Source: Arthrobacter sp. AL12 (GTDB taxonomy: Bacteria; Actinomycetota; Actinomycetes; Actinomycetales; Micrococcaceae). From it: 64,000 nucleotides of DNA. Of this stretch, positions 28,466-37,147 are shown piece after piece (position 1 is the stretch's first letter; every line of letters begins with the position of its first letter). The stretch covers positions 109,067-173,066 of the forward strand of contig NZ_JASBQY010000007.1 of assembly GCF_029960645.1 (NCBI RefSeq), read 5' to 3'. A program made the translations under genes and the position numbers. The notes below the pieces were generated by a model. It was not told the origin of the DNA. It saw only the letters and a program-made list of their open reading frames with translations, and did not search any database.

Positions 28466-28671
28466 CAGTGGACAACTATTAGCCGGGGTCGGGGAAGGCC
28501 TTCGGAAAATTTCACTCCCGCAGGGCGCGCATCGTGGCGAACGAACCATATGCGCGCTCTCGTTTGTGACTATGGCAGTGCTCACAGCTTCCGCTGACAA
28601 AACGCGCCCTTGCGGTGCGGCCTTCGGGCTGTCCGCGGCGGGTTGTGCTGTGCACGTTTCCCCGTGCCCGG

Positions 28672-29877
28672 ATGGTCCAAAAGATATGGGCAATCGTGGT
28701 CAAGTTCTTTACATCGGATGGCAAATTCAGTTTCGTCAAGGTCGGCACGCAACTCGTGGTGCTCGTGGCCCTGGTGCTGGGACTCGTCGCGTTCGTCGGC
28801 AACAACAAGACGGTCACCCTCAACGTCGACGGCAAAGTAAGTTCAGTCCAGACCTTCGGCGGCACTGTCGGCCAGGTCGTGAAGGGCGCCAGTCTTGACC
28901 TCCAGCCCTCGGACCGGATCACCCCGGCTGCTGAATCCCACGTCCGGGACGGGTCCGTCATCAACGTCAATCTCGCCAAGGCCGTCAAGGTCAGCCTGGA
29001 CGGAGCGGAGCGGACCATCAGCACCACCTCGCCCACGGTGGAGGGGCTGGTGACCGAACTCGGCGTCGCCGGCGCCTCCGAACTGTCCGTTCCGAAAGAC
29101 GCGCAGCTTGCCGTCTCAGGTTCCTTCGTGGCTATTTCGACGCCGAAGTCCGTGAGCATTGTCGCTGACGGCAAGGCCGGCAAGACCACCACGACCGCAG
29201 CCAATGTCGGCCAGCTCCTCGCCGACGCCGGCATCACGCTGGGGGCCAGCGACCGCACGTCGCAGCCGGGCAACGCGCCGGTCGTCAACGACATGGTGAT
29301 CAAGGTGTCCCGCGTGGACGCCAGCCAGACGGCTGAAGCTGCCGAAACCGTGCCGTTCGAAACCCTCACCACGGAGGACGCAGACCTGGCCACGGGTGAA
29401 AAGAAGGTCACCCAGGCAGGTGTGGCCGGCACCATCAACAAGAGCTTCAAGCTCGTCCTCGTCGACGGCCGCGAAGCCTCCCGCACCCTGGTGTCCCAGT
29501 CTGTCAGCGCACAGCCGGTCACCGAAAAGATCACCGTCGGCACCAAGCCGAAACCGAAGCCGGCAGCCCAGGCCGCTGCCAGCCCCGGAGCCAACACCGG
29601 CGCCAACACCGGCGCCGGAGCCCCCGCCATGATGAACGAAGCCATGTGGGACAAGATCGCGCAGTGCGAGTCCACCGGCAACTGGTCCATCAACAACGGC
29701 AACGGCTACTACGGCGGACTGCAGTTCGACATCCGGACCTGGCTCGGATCCGGCGGCGGCGCGTACGCTCCGAACGCCAGCCTGGCCACCAAGGCCCAGC
29801 AGATCGACATCGCCAACCGCGTCTACGCGCAGCGCGGCCTGCAGCCCTGGGGCTGCGGCTGGGCAGCCTCCAGCTAG
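28672..29877 (+). CDS. rpfB: Resuscitation-promoting factor, RpfB type
   Basis: Muralytic transglycosylase that cleaves peptidoglycan and promotes growth from dormancy. 401 residues: a membrane anchor (VGTQLVVLVALVLGLVAFVG, about residues 24-43), DUF348 repeats (VTLNVDGKVSSVQTFGGTVG and two further copies), a G5 domain (about 210-290), a Pro/Ala linker and the C-terminal Rpf domain with AQCESTGNWSINNGNGYYGG. Catalytic Glu is E333, next to disulphide Cys332, whose partner lies in WGCGWAASS. The start is uncertain: ATG 28672 has no clear ribosome site; GTG 28615 lies in the same open frame. A terminator follows. Confidence 0.93.
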   Translation: MVQKIWAIVVKFFTSDGKFSFVKVGTQLVVLVALVLGLVAFVGNNKTVTLNVDGKVSSVQTFGGTVGQVVKGASLDLQPSDRITPAAESHVRDGSVINVNLAKAVKVSLDGAERTISTTSPTVEGLVTELGVAGASELSVPKDAQLAVSGSFVAISTPKSVSIVADGKAGKTTTTAANVGQLLADAGITLGASDRTSQPGNAPVVNDMVIKVSRVDASQTAEAAETVPFETLTTEDADLATGEKKVTQAGVAGTINKSFKLVLVDGREASRTLVSQSVSAQPVTEKITVGTKPKPKPAAQAAASPGANTGANTGAGAPAMMNEAMWDKIAQCESTGNWSINNGNGYYGGLQFDIRTWLGSGGGAYAPNASLATKAQQIDIANRVYAQRGLQPWGCGWAASS

Positions 29878-29977
29878 GGAAGCCCCCGGCACCCCAGTCC
29901 GGCTGTGGGTGACGCGACGAGCAAATGACATCGCAGGATTTCTGCAGCGGCTGACCACGGCAGCGGATGCCCCGCCC

Positions 29978-30007
29978 AGGCCGGGTCCGGTTTTTCGGAC
30001 CCGGCCT
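29978..30007 (+). terminator. Terminator after rpfB
   Basis: AGGCCGGGTCCG and CGGACCCGGCCT form a 12-bp stem around a GTTTTT loop, about 100 bp after the rpfB stop. Confidence 0.75.
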
Positions 30008-30034
30008 TCGCCATGCCCGGGCTGGCCCGCGGGA

Positions 30035-30040
30035 TAGGAT
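30035..30040 (+). promoter_or_regulatory. -10 box of rsmA, leaderless arrangement
   Basis: TAGGAT ends 6 nt before GTG 30047 and no ribosome site lies between them. It is separated from rpfB by a terminator, so rsmA has its own promoter. Confidence 0.5.
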
Positions 30041-30046
30041 ACCTAG

Positions 30047-30958
30047 GTGACTGAACCGACCCCCTCCGCGCCAGGCAGTGCGCCAAGCAGTACGCCGGCC
30101 AGCGCGCCCCCACCCCTGATGGGGGCCTCCGACATCCGCAGGCTGGCCGAGGAGATCGGGGTCCGTCCCACGAAGACCCTCGGCCAGAACTTCGTCATCG
30201 ACGGCAACACCATCCGCAGGATTGTGGCCGCCGCGGACATCCACCCGGACGAGACGGTCCTGGAGGTCGGACCCGGGCTGGGGTCCCTGACCCTGGGCCT
30301 GCTCGACGCCGCCCGCTCGGTCGTCGCCGTCGAGATCGATCCGGTTCTCGCCGGCAAACTTCCCGCCACCGTCGCAGAATGGCGCCCGGCCGCGGTCGGG
30401 AACTTCCACCTGGTCCTCGCCGACGCCATGCGGGTCACCGAACTCCCCGTCGAGCCCACTGCGCTCGTGGCGAATCTTCCGTACAACGTCGCCGTGCCGG
30501 TGGTCCTGCACCTGCTGCAGCACTTCCCGAGCCTCCGCCACGGCCTGGTCATGGTCCAGGATGAGGTCGCGGACCGGCTTGCCGCAGGGCCCGGGTCCAA
30601 GACCTATGGCGTTCCCTCGGTCAAGGCGGCCTGGTACAGCAGCATGCGCAAAGCCGGCGTCATCGGCATGAACGTCTTCTGGCCCGCGCCCAAGATCCAC
30701 TCCGGCCTCGTGGCGTTCACCCGCCGGGAACCGCCCGTCACCACGGCCACCCGCGAACAGGTTTTCGCCGTCATCGATGCCGCTTTCGCCCAGCGCCGCA
30801 AGACCCTTCGCGCCGCGCTGGCCGGATGGGCCGGCAGCGCTGCGGAGGCCGAACGGAGCCTGCGGGCCGCCGGCATCGATCCCACCGCCCGCGGCGAGGT
30901 TATCGACATCGCGGCGTTTTCACGGATCGCCGAAGCGCACGCGCGGCCGGCTCCCTGA
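30047..30958 (+). CDS. rsmA: 16S rRNA dimethyladenosine transferase RsmA/KsgA
   Basis: Dimethylates A1518 and A1519 of 16S rRNA with SAM during late 30S assembly. 303 residues. It has [22 protein letters not shown] loop [16 protein letters not shown], the acidic VEIDPV, catalytic NLPYNV and the C-terminal [13 protein letters not shown]. About 20 Ser/Ala/Pro residues precede the core. ispE follows 81 bp downstream with its own apparent promoter. Confidence 0.96.
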   Translation: MTEPTPSAPGSAPSSTPASAPPPLMGASDIRRLAEEIGVRPTKTLGQNFVIDGNTIRRIVAAADIHPDETVLEVGPGLGSLTLGLLDAARSVVAVEIDPVLAGKLPATVAEWRPAAVGNFHLVLADAMRVTELPVEPTALVANLPYNVAVPVVLHLLQHFPSLRHGLVMVQDEVADRLAAGPGSKTYGVPSVKAAWYSSMRKAGVIGMNVFWPAPKIHSGLVAFTRREPPVTTATREQVFAVIDAAFAQRRKTLRAALAGWAGSAAEAERSLRAAGIDPTARGEVIDIAAFSRIAEAHARPAP

Positions 30959-31027
30959 CCCCGGCGGCAGCCCCGGGGAGGCGACGCCGGTCCGGCGCCG
31001 TGCTTGGAGCCTGACCCCGCCATGCCA

Positions 31028-31033
31028 TAGCGT
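31028..31033 (+). promoter_or_regulatory. -10 box of ispE, leaderless arrangement
   Basis: TAGCGT ends 6 nt before ATG 31040. The GGAG in between is only 2 nt from the ATG. The weakest of the five boxes of this kind in the window. Confidence 0.35.
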
Positions 31034-31039
31034 GGAGCC

Positions 31040-32002
31040 ATGAACGCAGTGAGAGGTCGCTTTGCCGCGAGGACTGTCCGGGTCAAGGCTCCCGGCAAAG
31101 TAAACGTCTCACTGGACGTCGGGCCACTGCGCGCGGACGGCTACCATTCGGTCGCCAGCGTCTACCTCGCGGTGTCCCTCTATGAAGAGGTCGCCGCCAC
31201 CAGTACGGACACCGGGGGGATCACCGTCAGCATCAGCCCGGCGAGCACCCTCGATTTCGACGGCGTCGACATTCCCCTCGATGAGCGCAACCTGGCCTAC
31301 AAAGCCGCCGCGATCATGGCCGATGTCTCCGAACACTCCACCGGCGTCCACCTCGAAATCACGAAGCGGGTGCCCGTGGCCGGAGGCATGGGCGGTGGCT
31401 CCGCGGACGCGGCAGCCACCCTGCTGGCCTGTGACGCGCTGTGGAACAGCGGGCTGTCACGCGAGGAACTCGCGCACCTGGCCGCCGAACTTGGCGCCGA
31501 CGTGCCCTTCTCGCTGCTGGGCGGCACCGCCGTCGGCCTCGGCCTCGGCGACGAACTCTCCCCGGCCCTCGTCAAGGCCCAGACCGACTGGGTCCTGGTG
31601 GCTGCTGACTTCGGCCTGCCCACCCCGGACGTCTACCGGACCCTGGACCGGCTCCGCGCGGCCGAAGAAGGACTGATCGAGGAACCCAGGACCGTGGACC
31701 CGATGATCCTGCAGGCCCTGCGTGCGGGCGACGCCGACGCCCTGAGCCGGGTGCTGGTCAACGACCTCCAGCGCGCCTCGATTGAACTGGCGCCCAGCCT
31801 CCGGGACACCCTCGGGCTCGGCGAGTCCCTGGGGGCGATCGCCGGGATCGTGTCCGGTTCCGGACCCACGGTCGCGCTGCTGGCACACAGCCCGGCGGCC
31901 GCCGCAGGACTCGCCGACGACCTCCGGCACCACGGCCTGGATGCCATGGCGGTGCACGGCCCGGTTCACGGGGCGCGCATCATCTCCGATACGCTCCTTT
32001 AA
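31040..32002 (+). CDS. ispE: 4-diphosphocytidyl-2-C-methylerythritol kinase
   Basis: GHMP kinase of the MEP isoprenoid pathway, phosphorylating CDP-methylerythritol at the 2-hydroxyl. 320 residues. Visible: VRVKAPGKVNVSLDVGPLRADGYH at the start, the glycine-rich ATP loop VPVAGGMGGGSADAAATLLA and the C-terminal SGSGPTVALL. The rsmA-ispE order is widely conserved in actinobacteria. A small GTCGTG-ATCAG-CACGAC hairpin (32010-32026) follows the stop. Confidence 0.96.
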   Translation: MNAVRGRFAARTVRVKAPGKVNVSLDVGPLRADGYHSVASVYLAVSLYEEVAATSTDTGGITVSISPASTLDFDGVDIPLDERNLAYKAAAIMADVSEHSTGVHLEITKRVPVAGGMGGGSADAAATLLACDALWNSGLSREELAHLAAELGADVPFSLLGGTAVGLGLGDELSPALVKAQTDWVLVAADFGLPTPDVYRTLDRLRAAEEGLIEEPRTVDPMILQALRAGDADALSRVLVNDLQRASIELAPSLRDTLGLGESLGAIAGIVSGSGPTVALLAHSPAAAAGLADDLRHHGLDAMAVHGPVHGARIISDTLL

Positions 32003-32100
32003 CAGGATTGTCGTGATCAGCACGACGTCAGCGGGCTTGATTCGATCAGGCCTGCGCACATTTGCACGGCATAATTTTTTCTCTAGGAAAGCAGTTCCCA

Positions 32101-33930
32101 GTGGCACACCTGCTCGGCGGCGAGAACCTCACGGTCTCGTATGCAACCCGTACCGTACTTAACGGCGTCACCCTTGGGCTCGAAGAGGGCGACCGGATCG
32201 GCATGGTCGGCCGGAACGGCGACGGCAAGTCGACACTGATGCGCCTACTGGCAATGCGCGCCACCCCGGACTCCGGCCGGGTGACCAAGCGCAGCGAGGT
32301 CAACATCGGCTACCTGGACCAAAGCGACGTCCTCGACGGCGACCTCACCGTCGGCGCCGCGATCGTCGGTGACCAGGCCGACTACGAATGGGCCCGCAAT
32401 CCCCAGATCCGCGAAGTGATGGGCGGACTCGTGTCCGACGTCGACTGGCACGCCAACGTCCACGCCCTCTCCGGCGGGCAAAAACGGCGCGTGGCGCTGG
32501 CCAAGCTGCTGATCGAGGACCACGACGTGATCATGCTTGACGAGCCCACCAACCACCTCGACGTCGAGGGTGTCGCGTGGCTGTCCCGGCACCTGAAGAC
32601 CCGCTGGCGGGCCAACCAGGGCGCCTTCCTCGTCGTCACCCACGACCGCTGGTTCCTGGACGAAGTCTGTACCAAGACCTGGGAAATCCACGACGGCATC
32701 ATGGACCCGTTCGACGGCGGTTACGCCGCCTATGTGCTGGCCCGCGCCGAACGTGACCGCTCCGCTTCCGTGGTGGAAAGCAAGCGCCAGATGCTCGTGA
32801 AGAAGGAGCTCGCCTGGCTCCGGCGCGGCGCCCCGGCCCGCACCGCCAAGCCCAAATTCCGGATCGAGGCGGCCAATGCCCTGATCGCGGACGTCCCTGA
32901 GCCGCGCGACTCGACGGCCTTGAGCAAGATGGCCACCGCCCGGCTCGGCAAGGACGTCCTGGACCTGGAGAACGTCTCCCTCGACTTCCTCGGTGGTGAG
33001 CCCGGGCAGAAACTCTTCGACAACATCACCCTGAGGCTCGCCCCCGGTGAACGCCTGGGCCTGGTCGGCGTCAACGGTGCCGGCAAGACCACCCTGCTGA
33101 AGCTCCTCAACGGCGAGATCCAGCCCAGCTCCGGGAAGGTCAAGCGCGGCAAGACGGTTGTTACCGCGGTCCTCACCCAGGAGGTCAAGGAACTTGACGA
33201 CGTCTCGGACCTGCGCGTGATCGAGGTGATCGAGCGCGAAAAGCGATCCTTCAACGTCGGCGGCAAGGAATTCACCGCGGGCCAGCTCGTGGAGCAGCTT
33301 GGTTTCACCAACGAGAAGCAGTGGACCCCGGTCAAGGATCTCTCCGGTGGTGAACGCCGGCGCCTTCAGCTCCTGCGCCTGCTGGTGGGGGAGCCGAACG
33401 TGCTGATGCTCGATGAGCCCACCAACGACCTCGACACCGACACCCTGGCCGCCGTCGAGGACGTGCTGGACGGCTGGCCGGGCACGCTCGTCGTCGTCAG
33501 CCACGACCGCTACCTGCTGGAACGCGTCACGGACCACCAGATGGCGCTTCTGGGCGATGGCAAAATCCGTGCCCTGCCGCGCGGTGTGGACCAGTACCTG
33601 GAACTGCGCGAAGCGGCGCTGGCCGGCTCCACCATCACCGGCGGCGGCAATCCTGTCACGGCCGCCAGCGGCCCTTCCGCGCCCGCCGCGGCCGGCGCTT
33701 CCGAAGCCGAAAAGCGGGACGCCCGCAAGGCCAAAAACCGGATCGACCGCCAGCTGGGCAAGCTCAAGCAGCAGGAGGACAAGATCCACGCCCAGATGAC
33801 CGCGGCGGCCGCCGACCCCTCCGCGGTCGGCGGCCTCGCCGGGCTGAACAAGAAGCTCAAGGACCTCGCCGTGGAACGCGAAGCCCTCGAACTCGAATGG
33901 CTGGGAGCCCTCGAAGTCCTCGGCGAGTAA
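32101..33930 (+). CDS. ABC-F family ATPase (Uup/EttA-like)
   Basis: Soluble twin-ATPase protein of the ABC-F class; members act on ribosomes, tuning translation or giving antibiotic resistance. 609 residues. Domain 1: Walker A GMVGRNGDGKSTLM, signature ALSGGQKRRVALAKLL, Walker B VIMLDEPTNHLDVEG. Linker: VESKRQMLVKKELAWLRRGAP, the P-site tRNA interaction motif region. Domain 2: GLVGVNGAGKTTLLKLL, DLSGGERRRLQLLRLL, VLMLDEPTNDLD. A C-terminal coiled coil (about 540-600, RKAKNRIDRQLGKLKQQEDK) is Uup-like. No membrane segments. GTG 32101 has AGGAAA 10 nt upstream. The 176-bp repeat array follows. Confidence 0.92.
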   Translation: MAHLLGGENLTVSYATRTVLNGVTLGLEEGDRIGMVGRNGDGKSTLMRLLAMRATPDSGRVTKRSEVNIGYLDQSDVLDGDLTVGAAIVGDQADYEWARNPQIREVMGGLVSDVDWHANVHALSGGQKRRVALAKLLIEDHDVIMLDEPTNHLDVEGVAWLSRHLKTRWRANQGAFLVVTHDRWFLDEVCTKTWEIHDGIMDPFDGGYAAYVLARAERDRSASVVESKRQMLVKKELAWLRRGAPARTAKPKFRIEAANALIADVPEPRDSTALSKMATARLGKDVLDLENVSLDFLGGEPGQKLFDNITLRLAPGERLGLVGVNGAGKTTLLKLLNGEIQPSSGKVKRGKTVVTAVLTQEVKELDDVSDLRVIEVIEREKRSFNVGGKEFTAGQLVEQLGFTNEKQWTPVKDLSGGERRRLQLLRLLVGEPNVLMLDEPTNDLDTDTLAAVEDVLDGWPGTLVVVSHDRYLLERVTDHQMALLGDGKIRALPRGVDQYLELREAALAGSTITGGGNPVTAASGPSAPAAAGASEAEKRDARKAKNRIDRQLGKLKQQEDKIHAQMTAAAADPSAVGGLAGLNKKLKDLAVEREALELEWLGALEVLGE

Positions 33931-33970
33931 CCGCCTGCCCCCGGGGGACATGCCCCCTGTGTTGCGGCAT

Positions 33971-34440
33971 GGCTGGACATGTCCCCCGGTCGGCTTGTGC
34001 CCCGCAGGACATGCCCCCTGGGGCAGACGACGGTTGGACATGTTGGTGTTATGTCCAGTCTCCGTGCCCAGGGGAGGGCATGTCCCGCGGGGTGCTCGGT
34101 TTTTTGTCCCCGGACCGGGTTCGTCATCTCCCTGGGTCCTCGCCGCGGCTGGACATGTCCCTCGGTCGGCTTGTGCCCCGCGGGACATGCCCCCTGGGGC
34201 AGACGACGGTTGGACATGTTGGTGTTATGTCCAGTCTCCGTGCCCAGGGGAGGGCATGTCCCGCGGGGTGCTCGGTTTTTTGTCCCCGGACCGGGTTCGT
34301 CATCTCCCTGGGTCCTCGCCGCGGCTGGACATGTCCCTCGGTCGGCTTGTGCCCCGCGGGACATGCCCCCTGGGGCAGACGACGGTTGGACATGTTGGTG
34401 ATATGTCCAGTCTCCGTGACCAGGGGAGGGCATGTCCCGC
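33971..34440. repeat. 176-bp tandem repeat array with nested dyads (2.7 copies)
   Basis: Units start at 33971, 34147 and 34323, exactly 176 bp apart; the third stops after 118 bp. Copies differ by only a few bases. Each full unit holds GGACATGTCC, then an outer dyad CCCCGCGGGACATGCCC / GGGCATGTCCCGCGGGG (34176-34192 with 34252-34268 in copy 2), an inner dyad TGGACAT / ATGTCCA (34211-34217 with 34227-34233), and a T6 tract (34276-34281). GGRCATG occurs 13 times across 33940-34440. The unit length is not a multiple of three, so the long frames across it are not real genes. It fills the gap between the convergent ABC-F and tetR genes. Confidence 0.92.
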
Positions 34441-34489
34441 TGGGCCCCGGGCGCGTCCCGCTGCAGTGAGGGGACTACAGCCCCGGGCG

Positions 34490-35089
34490 CTAGTCGTCGC
34501 TGCGGAGCTCGGGGTCTTTTTGGAGCCCGGTGAGGCCATTCCAGGCGAGGTTGACCAGATGTGCGGCGACTTCGCGTTTGTCCGGGGTACGGCTGTCCTG
34601 CCACCACTGGCCCGTCATCGCCACCATTCCGACCAGCATCTGTGCGTACATGGCGCCGTCGGCCGAGGTGAAGCCGCGGCGGGCGAACTCGTCGGCCAGG
34701 ATGTACTCCACGCGGGCCGTAACGTGGGAGATCAGGGTCGAGAAGGCGCCTTCGGGCTGCGTCGGCGGGGCGTCGCGCATGAGGATGCGGAAGCCCTCGG
34801 AGCGGTCCTCGATGTAGCTCAGCAGGGCCAGGGCGGCCCGCTCAACCAGGACGCGCGGCTTCGCTTCTTCGGACAGCGCATCGCTGATGGAGCCCAGCAG
34901 GATCCGGAACTCGCAGTCGACGACCTGCGTGTACAGGCCCTCCTTGGAACCGAAGTGCTCGTAGATCACCGGCTTGGAAACGCCCGCGGCGGCGGCGATC
35001 TCCTCGATCGTGGTCCCGTCCAGACCGCGGAGGGCGAAGAGTCCCCGCCCGATGCCGATGAGCTGGCTGCGGCGCTGGGGCCCCGTCAT
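34490..35089 (-). CDS. TetR-family transcriptional regulator
   Basis: 199 residues. The N-terminal helix-turn-helix is clear: GRGLFALRGLDGTTIEEIAAAAGVSKPVIYEHFGSKEGLYTQVV, the usual TetR DNA-binding domain. The C-terminal ligand domain includes MLVGMVAMTGQWWQDS. ATG 35089 gives the usual family length. The frame continues upstream through GTG 35242 and would add 51 residues with three GVPGGAAxSS repeats; neither start has a good ribosome site. It precedes tRNA-Gln and glmU, as TetR gene Rv1019 precedes glmU in M. tuberculosis (recalled). The ligand is unknown. Confidence 0.88.
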   Translation of the reverse strand: MTGPQRRSQLIGIGRGLFALRGLDGTTIEEIAAAAGVSKPVIYEHFGSKEGLYTQVVDCEFRILLGSISDALSEEAKPRVLVERAALALLSYIEDRSEGFRILMRDAPPTQPEGAFSTLISHVTARVEYILADEFARRGFTSADGAMYAQMLVGMVAMTGQWWQDSRTPDKREVAAHLVNLAWNGLTGLQKDPELRSDD

Positions 35090-35371
35090 GCGGACCCGGC
35101 GTATGTCGCGGGCGGACCGTGCCGGCCTGCCGCTGCTGCCCGCCGCGCCTCCGGGCACCCTGCCGCTGCTGACCGCCGCACCTCCGGGCACCCCGTTGCT
35201 GCTGCCCGCCGCCCCTCCGGGCACCCCTGTGCTGTTGCTCACAGCACCATCATGCCCCACATCATCCCCCGGGAGGGGCGCGGCCGGGGCCCGTCCGCGA
35301 CGCCAGCACGTGGCGGCAACGCAGTGTGGCAGAATTGACTCTCGTGCCACAGGCTCAGTGCCTTGGCATGG

Positions 35372-35443
35372 TCCGCCCTGGTGTAATGGCAGCACCCCGG
35401 CCTTTGGAGCCGTGGAGTATAGGTTCGAGTCCTATGGGCGGAA
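35372..35443 (+). tRNA. tRNA-Gln (UUG anticodon)
   Basis: Cloverleaf of 72 nt. Acceptor stem TCCGCCC (35372-35378) pairs with GGGCGGA (35436-35442), discriminator A at 35443. The anticodon loop CTTTGGA gives anticodon TTG. The T arm has GGTTCGAGTCC. The 3' CCA is not encoded. Confidence 0.95.
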
Positions 35444-35651
35444 CTGCCGTGCGTCGCGGGGGCCGGGAAACGGCACCCGCCGGGCGCGGCTCCGGGTGAG
35501 TCCAGTAAGATGAATCCGGTGCCGTGACCGAAGTCTGGCCCGCCCAAGTTGTGCGGATCCGGCAACGGGGGTGCACCAGCTGGCCTCGCCGGCCACCCAG
35601 ATCCACCAAGCAGCGGCATGCGCTAAGCCACTGAGCAAGGAGAGCCCGCAC

Positions 35652-37142
35652 GTGAGCCCCGAGAAGACCGGCCCAGCCGCCGTCATCGTCCTAGCTGCAG
35701 GTGCCGGTACCCGGATGAAGTCCCGTACCCCCAAAATCCTCCACGAGATCGGCGGCCGGTCCCTCGTCGGCCATGCGCTGCACGCCGCCCGCACCATCCG
35801 GCCGCAGGAGCTGGCCCTCGTCGTCCGGCATGAGCGGGACCTCGTGGCCGCCCACATCGGCGCCGTCGACCCGGCCGCCCTGATCGTCGACCAGGACGAG
35901 GTCCCCGGCACCGGCCGCGCCGTGGAGGCCGCGCTCGAGGCCCTGGACGTGCTTCATCCCCAGGGGCAGCTCAGCGGAACGGTCGTCGTGACCTACGGCG
36001 ACGTCCCGCTCCTCACCGGCGGGCTGCTCGCCGAGCTCGTCGCCAGCCACGAGGCCGGGCACAACGCCGTCACTGTCCTGACCGCCGTCCTGTCCGACGC
36101 CACCGGCTACGGCCGCATCCTCCGGGCTGCGAACGGAACGGTCACCGGCATCCGGGAGCACAAGGACGCCACCGACGCCGAACGCGACATCAGGGAGGTC
36201 AACTCCGGCATCTACGCCTTCGACGCCGCAGTGCTCCGCGATTGCCTGGGCCAAGTCACCGCCGATAACGCCCAGGGCGAGAAATACCTCACCGATGTGC
36301 TGGCCCTGGCCCGTGCTGCCGGGGGCCGCGTCGCCGCCGTCGTGACCGAAGACCGCTGGCAGGTCGAGGGCGCCAACGACCGGGTCCAGCTCTCCGCCCT
36401 GGGCGCGGAACTCAACCGCCGCGCCGTCGAAGCCTGGATGCGGGCCGGTGTCACCGTCGTCGACCCGGCCACCACCTGGATCGACGCCACCGTCACCCTC
36501 GACGAGGACGTCCGGCTGCTGCCCAACACCCAGCTCCACGGCACCACCACGGTGGCGCGGGACGCCGTCGTCGGCCCCGACACCACCCTCACCGACGTCC
36601 ACGTGGGGGAGGGCGCCAAAGTGATCCGCACCCACGGTTCCGGCTCCACGATCGGCGCCAAGGCGAGCGTTGGCCCGTTCACCTACCTGCGTCCGGGCAC
36701 CGTCCTCGGCGAGACCGGCAAGATCGGTGCCTTCTACGAGACCAAGAACGTCACCATCGGCCGCGGCTCCAAACTCTCCCATCTCGGCTACGCCGGCGAC
36801 GCCGAGATCGGTGAAGACACGAACATCGGCTGCGGAAACATCACCGCGAACTACGACGGCGAGAAGAAGCACCGCACGGTCATCGGTTCCGGTGTCCGCA
36901 CCGGCTCCAACACCGTCTTTGTCGCTCCCGTGCAGGTCGGTGACGGTGCCTACAGCGGTGCCGGCGCAGTGATCCGCCGCGACGTGCCGCCCGGCGCCCT
37001 GGTCCTTTCCCTGGCCCAGCAGCAGAACACCGAGGGCTGGGTCCTGGCGAACCGCCCGGACTCGGTTTCCGCGTCCCTGGCCGCGGCCGCCGGCGCCACC
37101 ACAACTTCCTCCAGTACTCCGGCATCTACAGAAGAGGGCTAG
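35652..37142 (+). CDS. glmU: Bifunctional GlcNAc-1-P uridyltransferase / GlcN-1-P acetyltransferase
   Basis: Makes UDP-GlcNAc for peptidoglycan: acetylates glucosamine-1-phosphate and then transfers UMP. 496 residues. N-terminal pyrophosphorylase domain begins VIVLAAGAGTRMKSRTPK, with VTYGDVPLLTGG and EVNSGIYAFD. The C-terminal left-handed beta-helix shows hexapeptide repeats and the acetyl-transfer site GPFTYLRPGTVLG, FYETKNVTIGRGSKLSHLGY and GNITANYDGEKKHRT. An Ala/Ser/Thr tail of about 20 residues ends the protein. GTG 35652 follows AAGGAGAG by 6 nt. A TAAGAT box lies at 35506-35511. prs starts 5 bp after the stop. Confidence 0.97.
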   Translation: MSPEKTGPAAVIVLAAGAGTRMKSRTPKILHEIGGRSLVGHALHAARTIRPQELALVVRHERDLVAAHIGAVDPAALIVDQDEVPGTGRAVEAALEALDVLHPQGQLSGTVVVTYGDVPLLTGGLLAELVASHEAGHNAVTVLTAVLSDATGYGRILRAANGTVTGIREHKDATDAERDIREVNSGIYAFDAAVLRDCLGQVTADNAQGEKYLTDVLALARAAGGRVAAVVTEDRWQVEGANDRVQLSALGAELNRRAVEAWMRAGVTVVDPATTWIDATVTLDEDVRLLPNTQLHGTTTVARDAVVGPDTTLTDVHVGEGAKVIRTHGSGSTIGAKASVGPFTYLRPGTVLGETGKIGAFYETKNVTIGRGSKLSHLGYAGDAEIGEDTNIGCGNITANYDGEKKHRTVIGSGVRTGSNTVFVAPVQVGDGAYSGAGAVIRRDVPPGALVLSLAQQQNTEGWVLANRPDSVSASLAAAAGATTTSSSTPASTEEG

Positions 37143-37147
37143 CAACA

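Noticed and set aside
28391..28671. A c-di-AMP (ydaO-type) riboswitch before rpfB
   Set aside because: Such switches precede rpf genes in some actinobacteria, and a GGGGAAGGCC string is present. However, I cannot find the conserved paired blocks of the class in order.
33971..34440. GGACATGTCC as an SOS (LexA) box
   Set aside because: The actinobacterial LexA box is GAAC-N4-GTTC. The spacing and bases do not fit.
33950..35338. A 462-codon plus-strand frame across the repeat array and tetR
   Set aside because: It is the 176-bp repeat read in rotating frames, followed by the antisense of tetR. It has no ribosome site and no family features.
35372..35443. tRNA-Gln as an integration site for the regulator island
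   Set aside because: No integrase is present, the tRNA 3' end is not duplicated in the window, and conserved glmU, prs, rplY and pth lie between it and the island.
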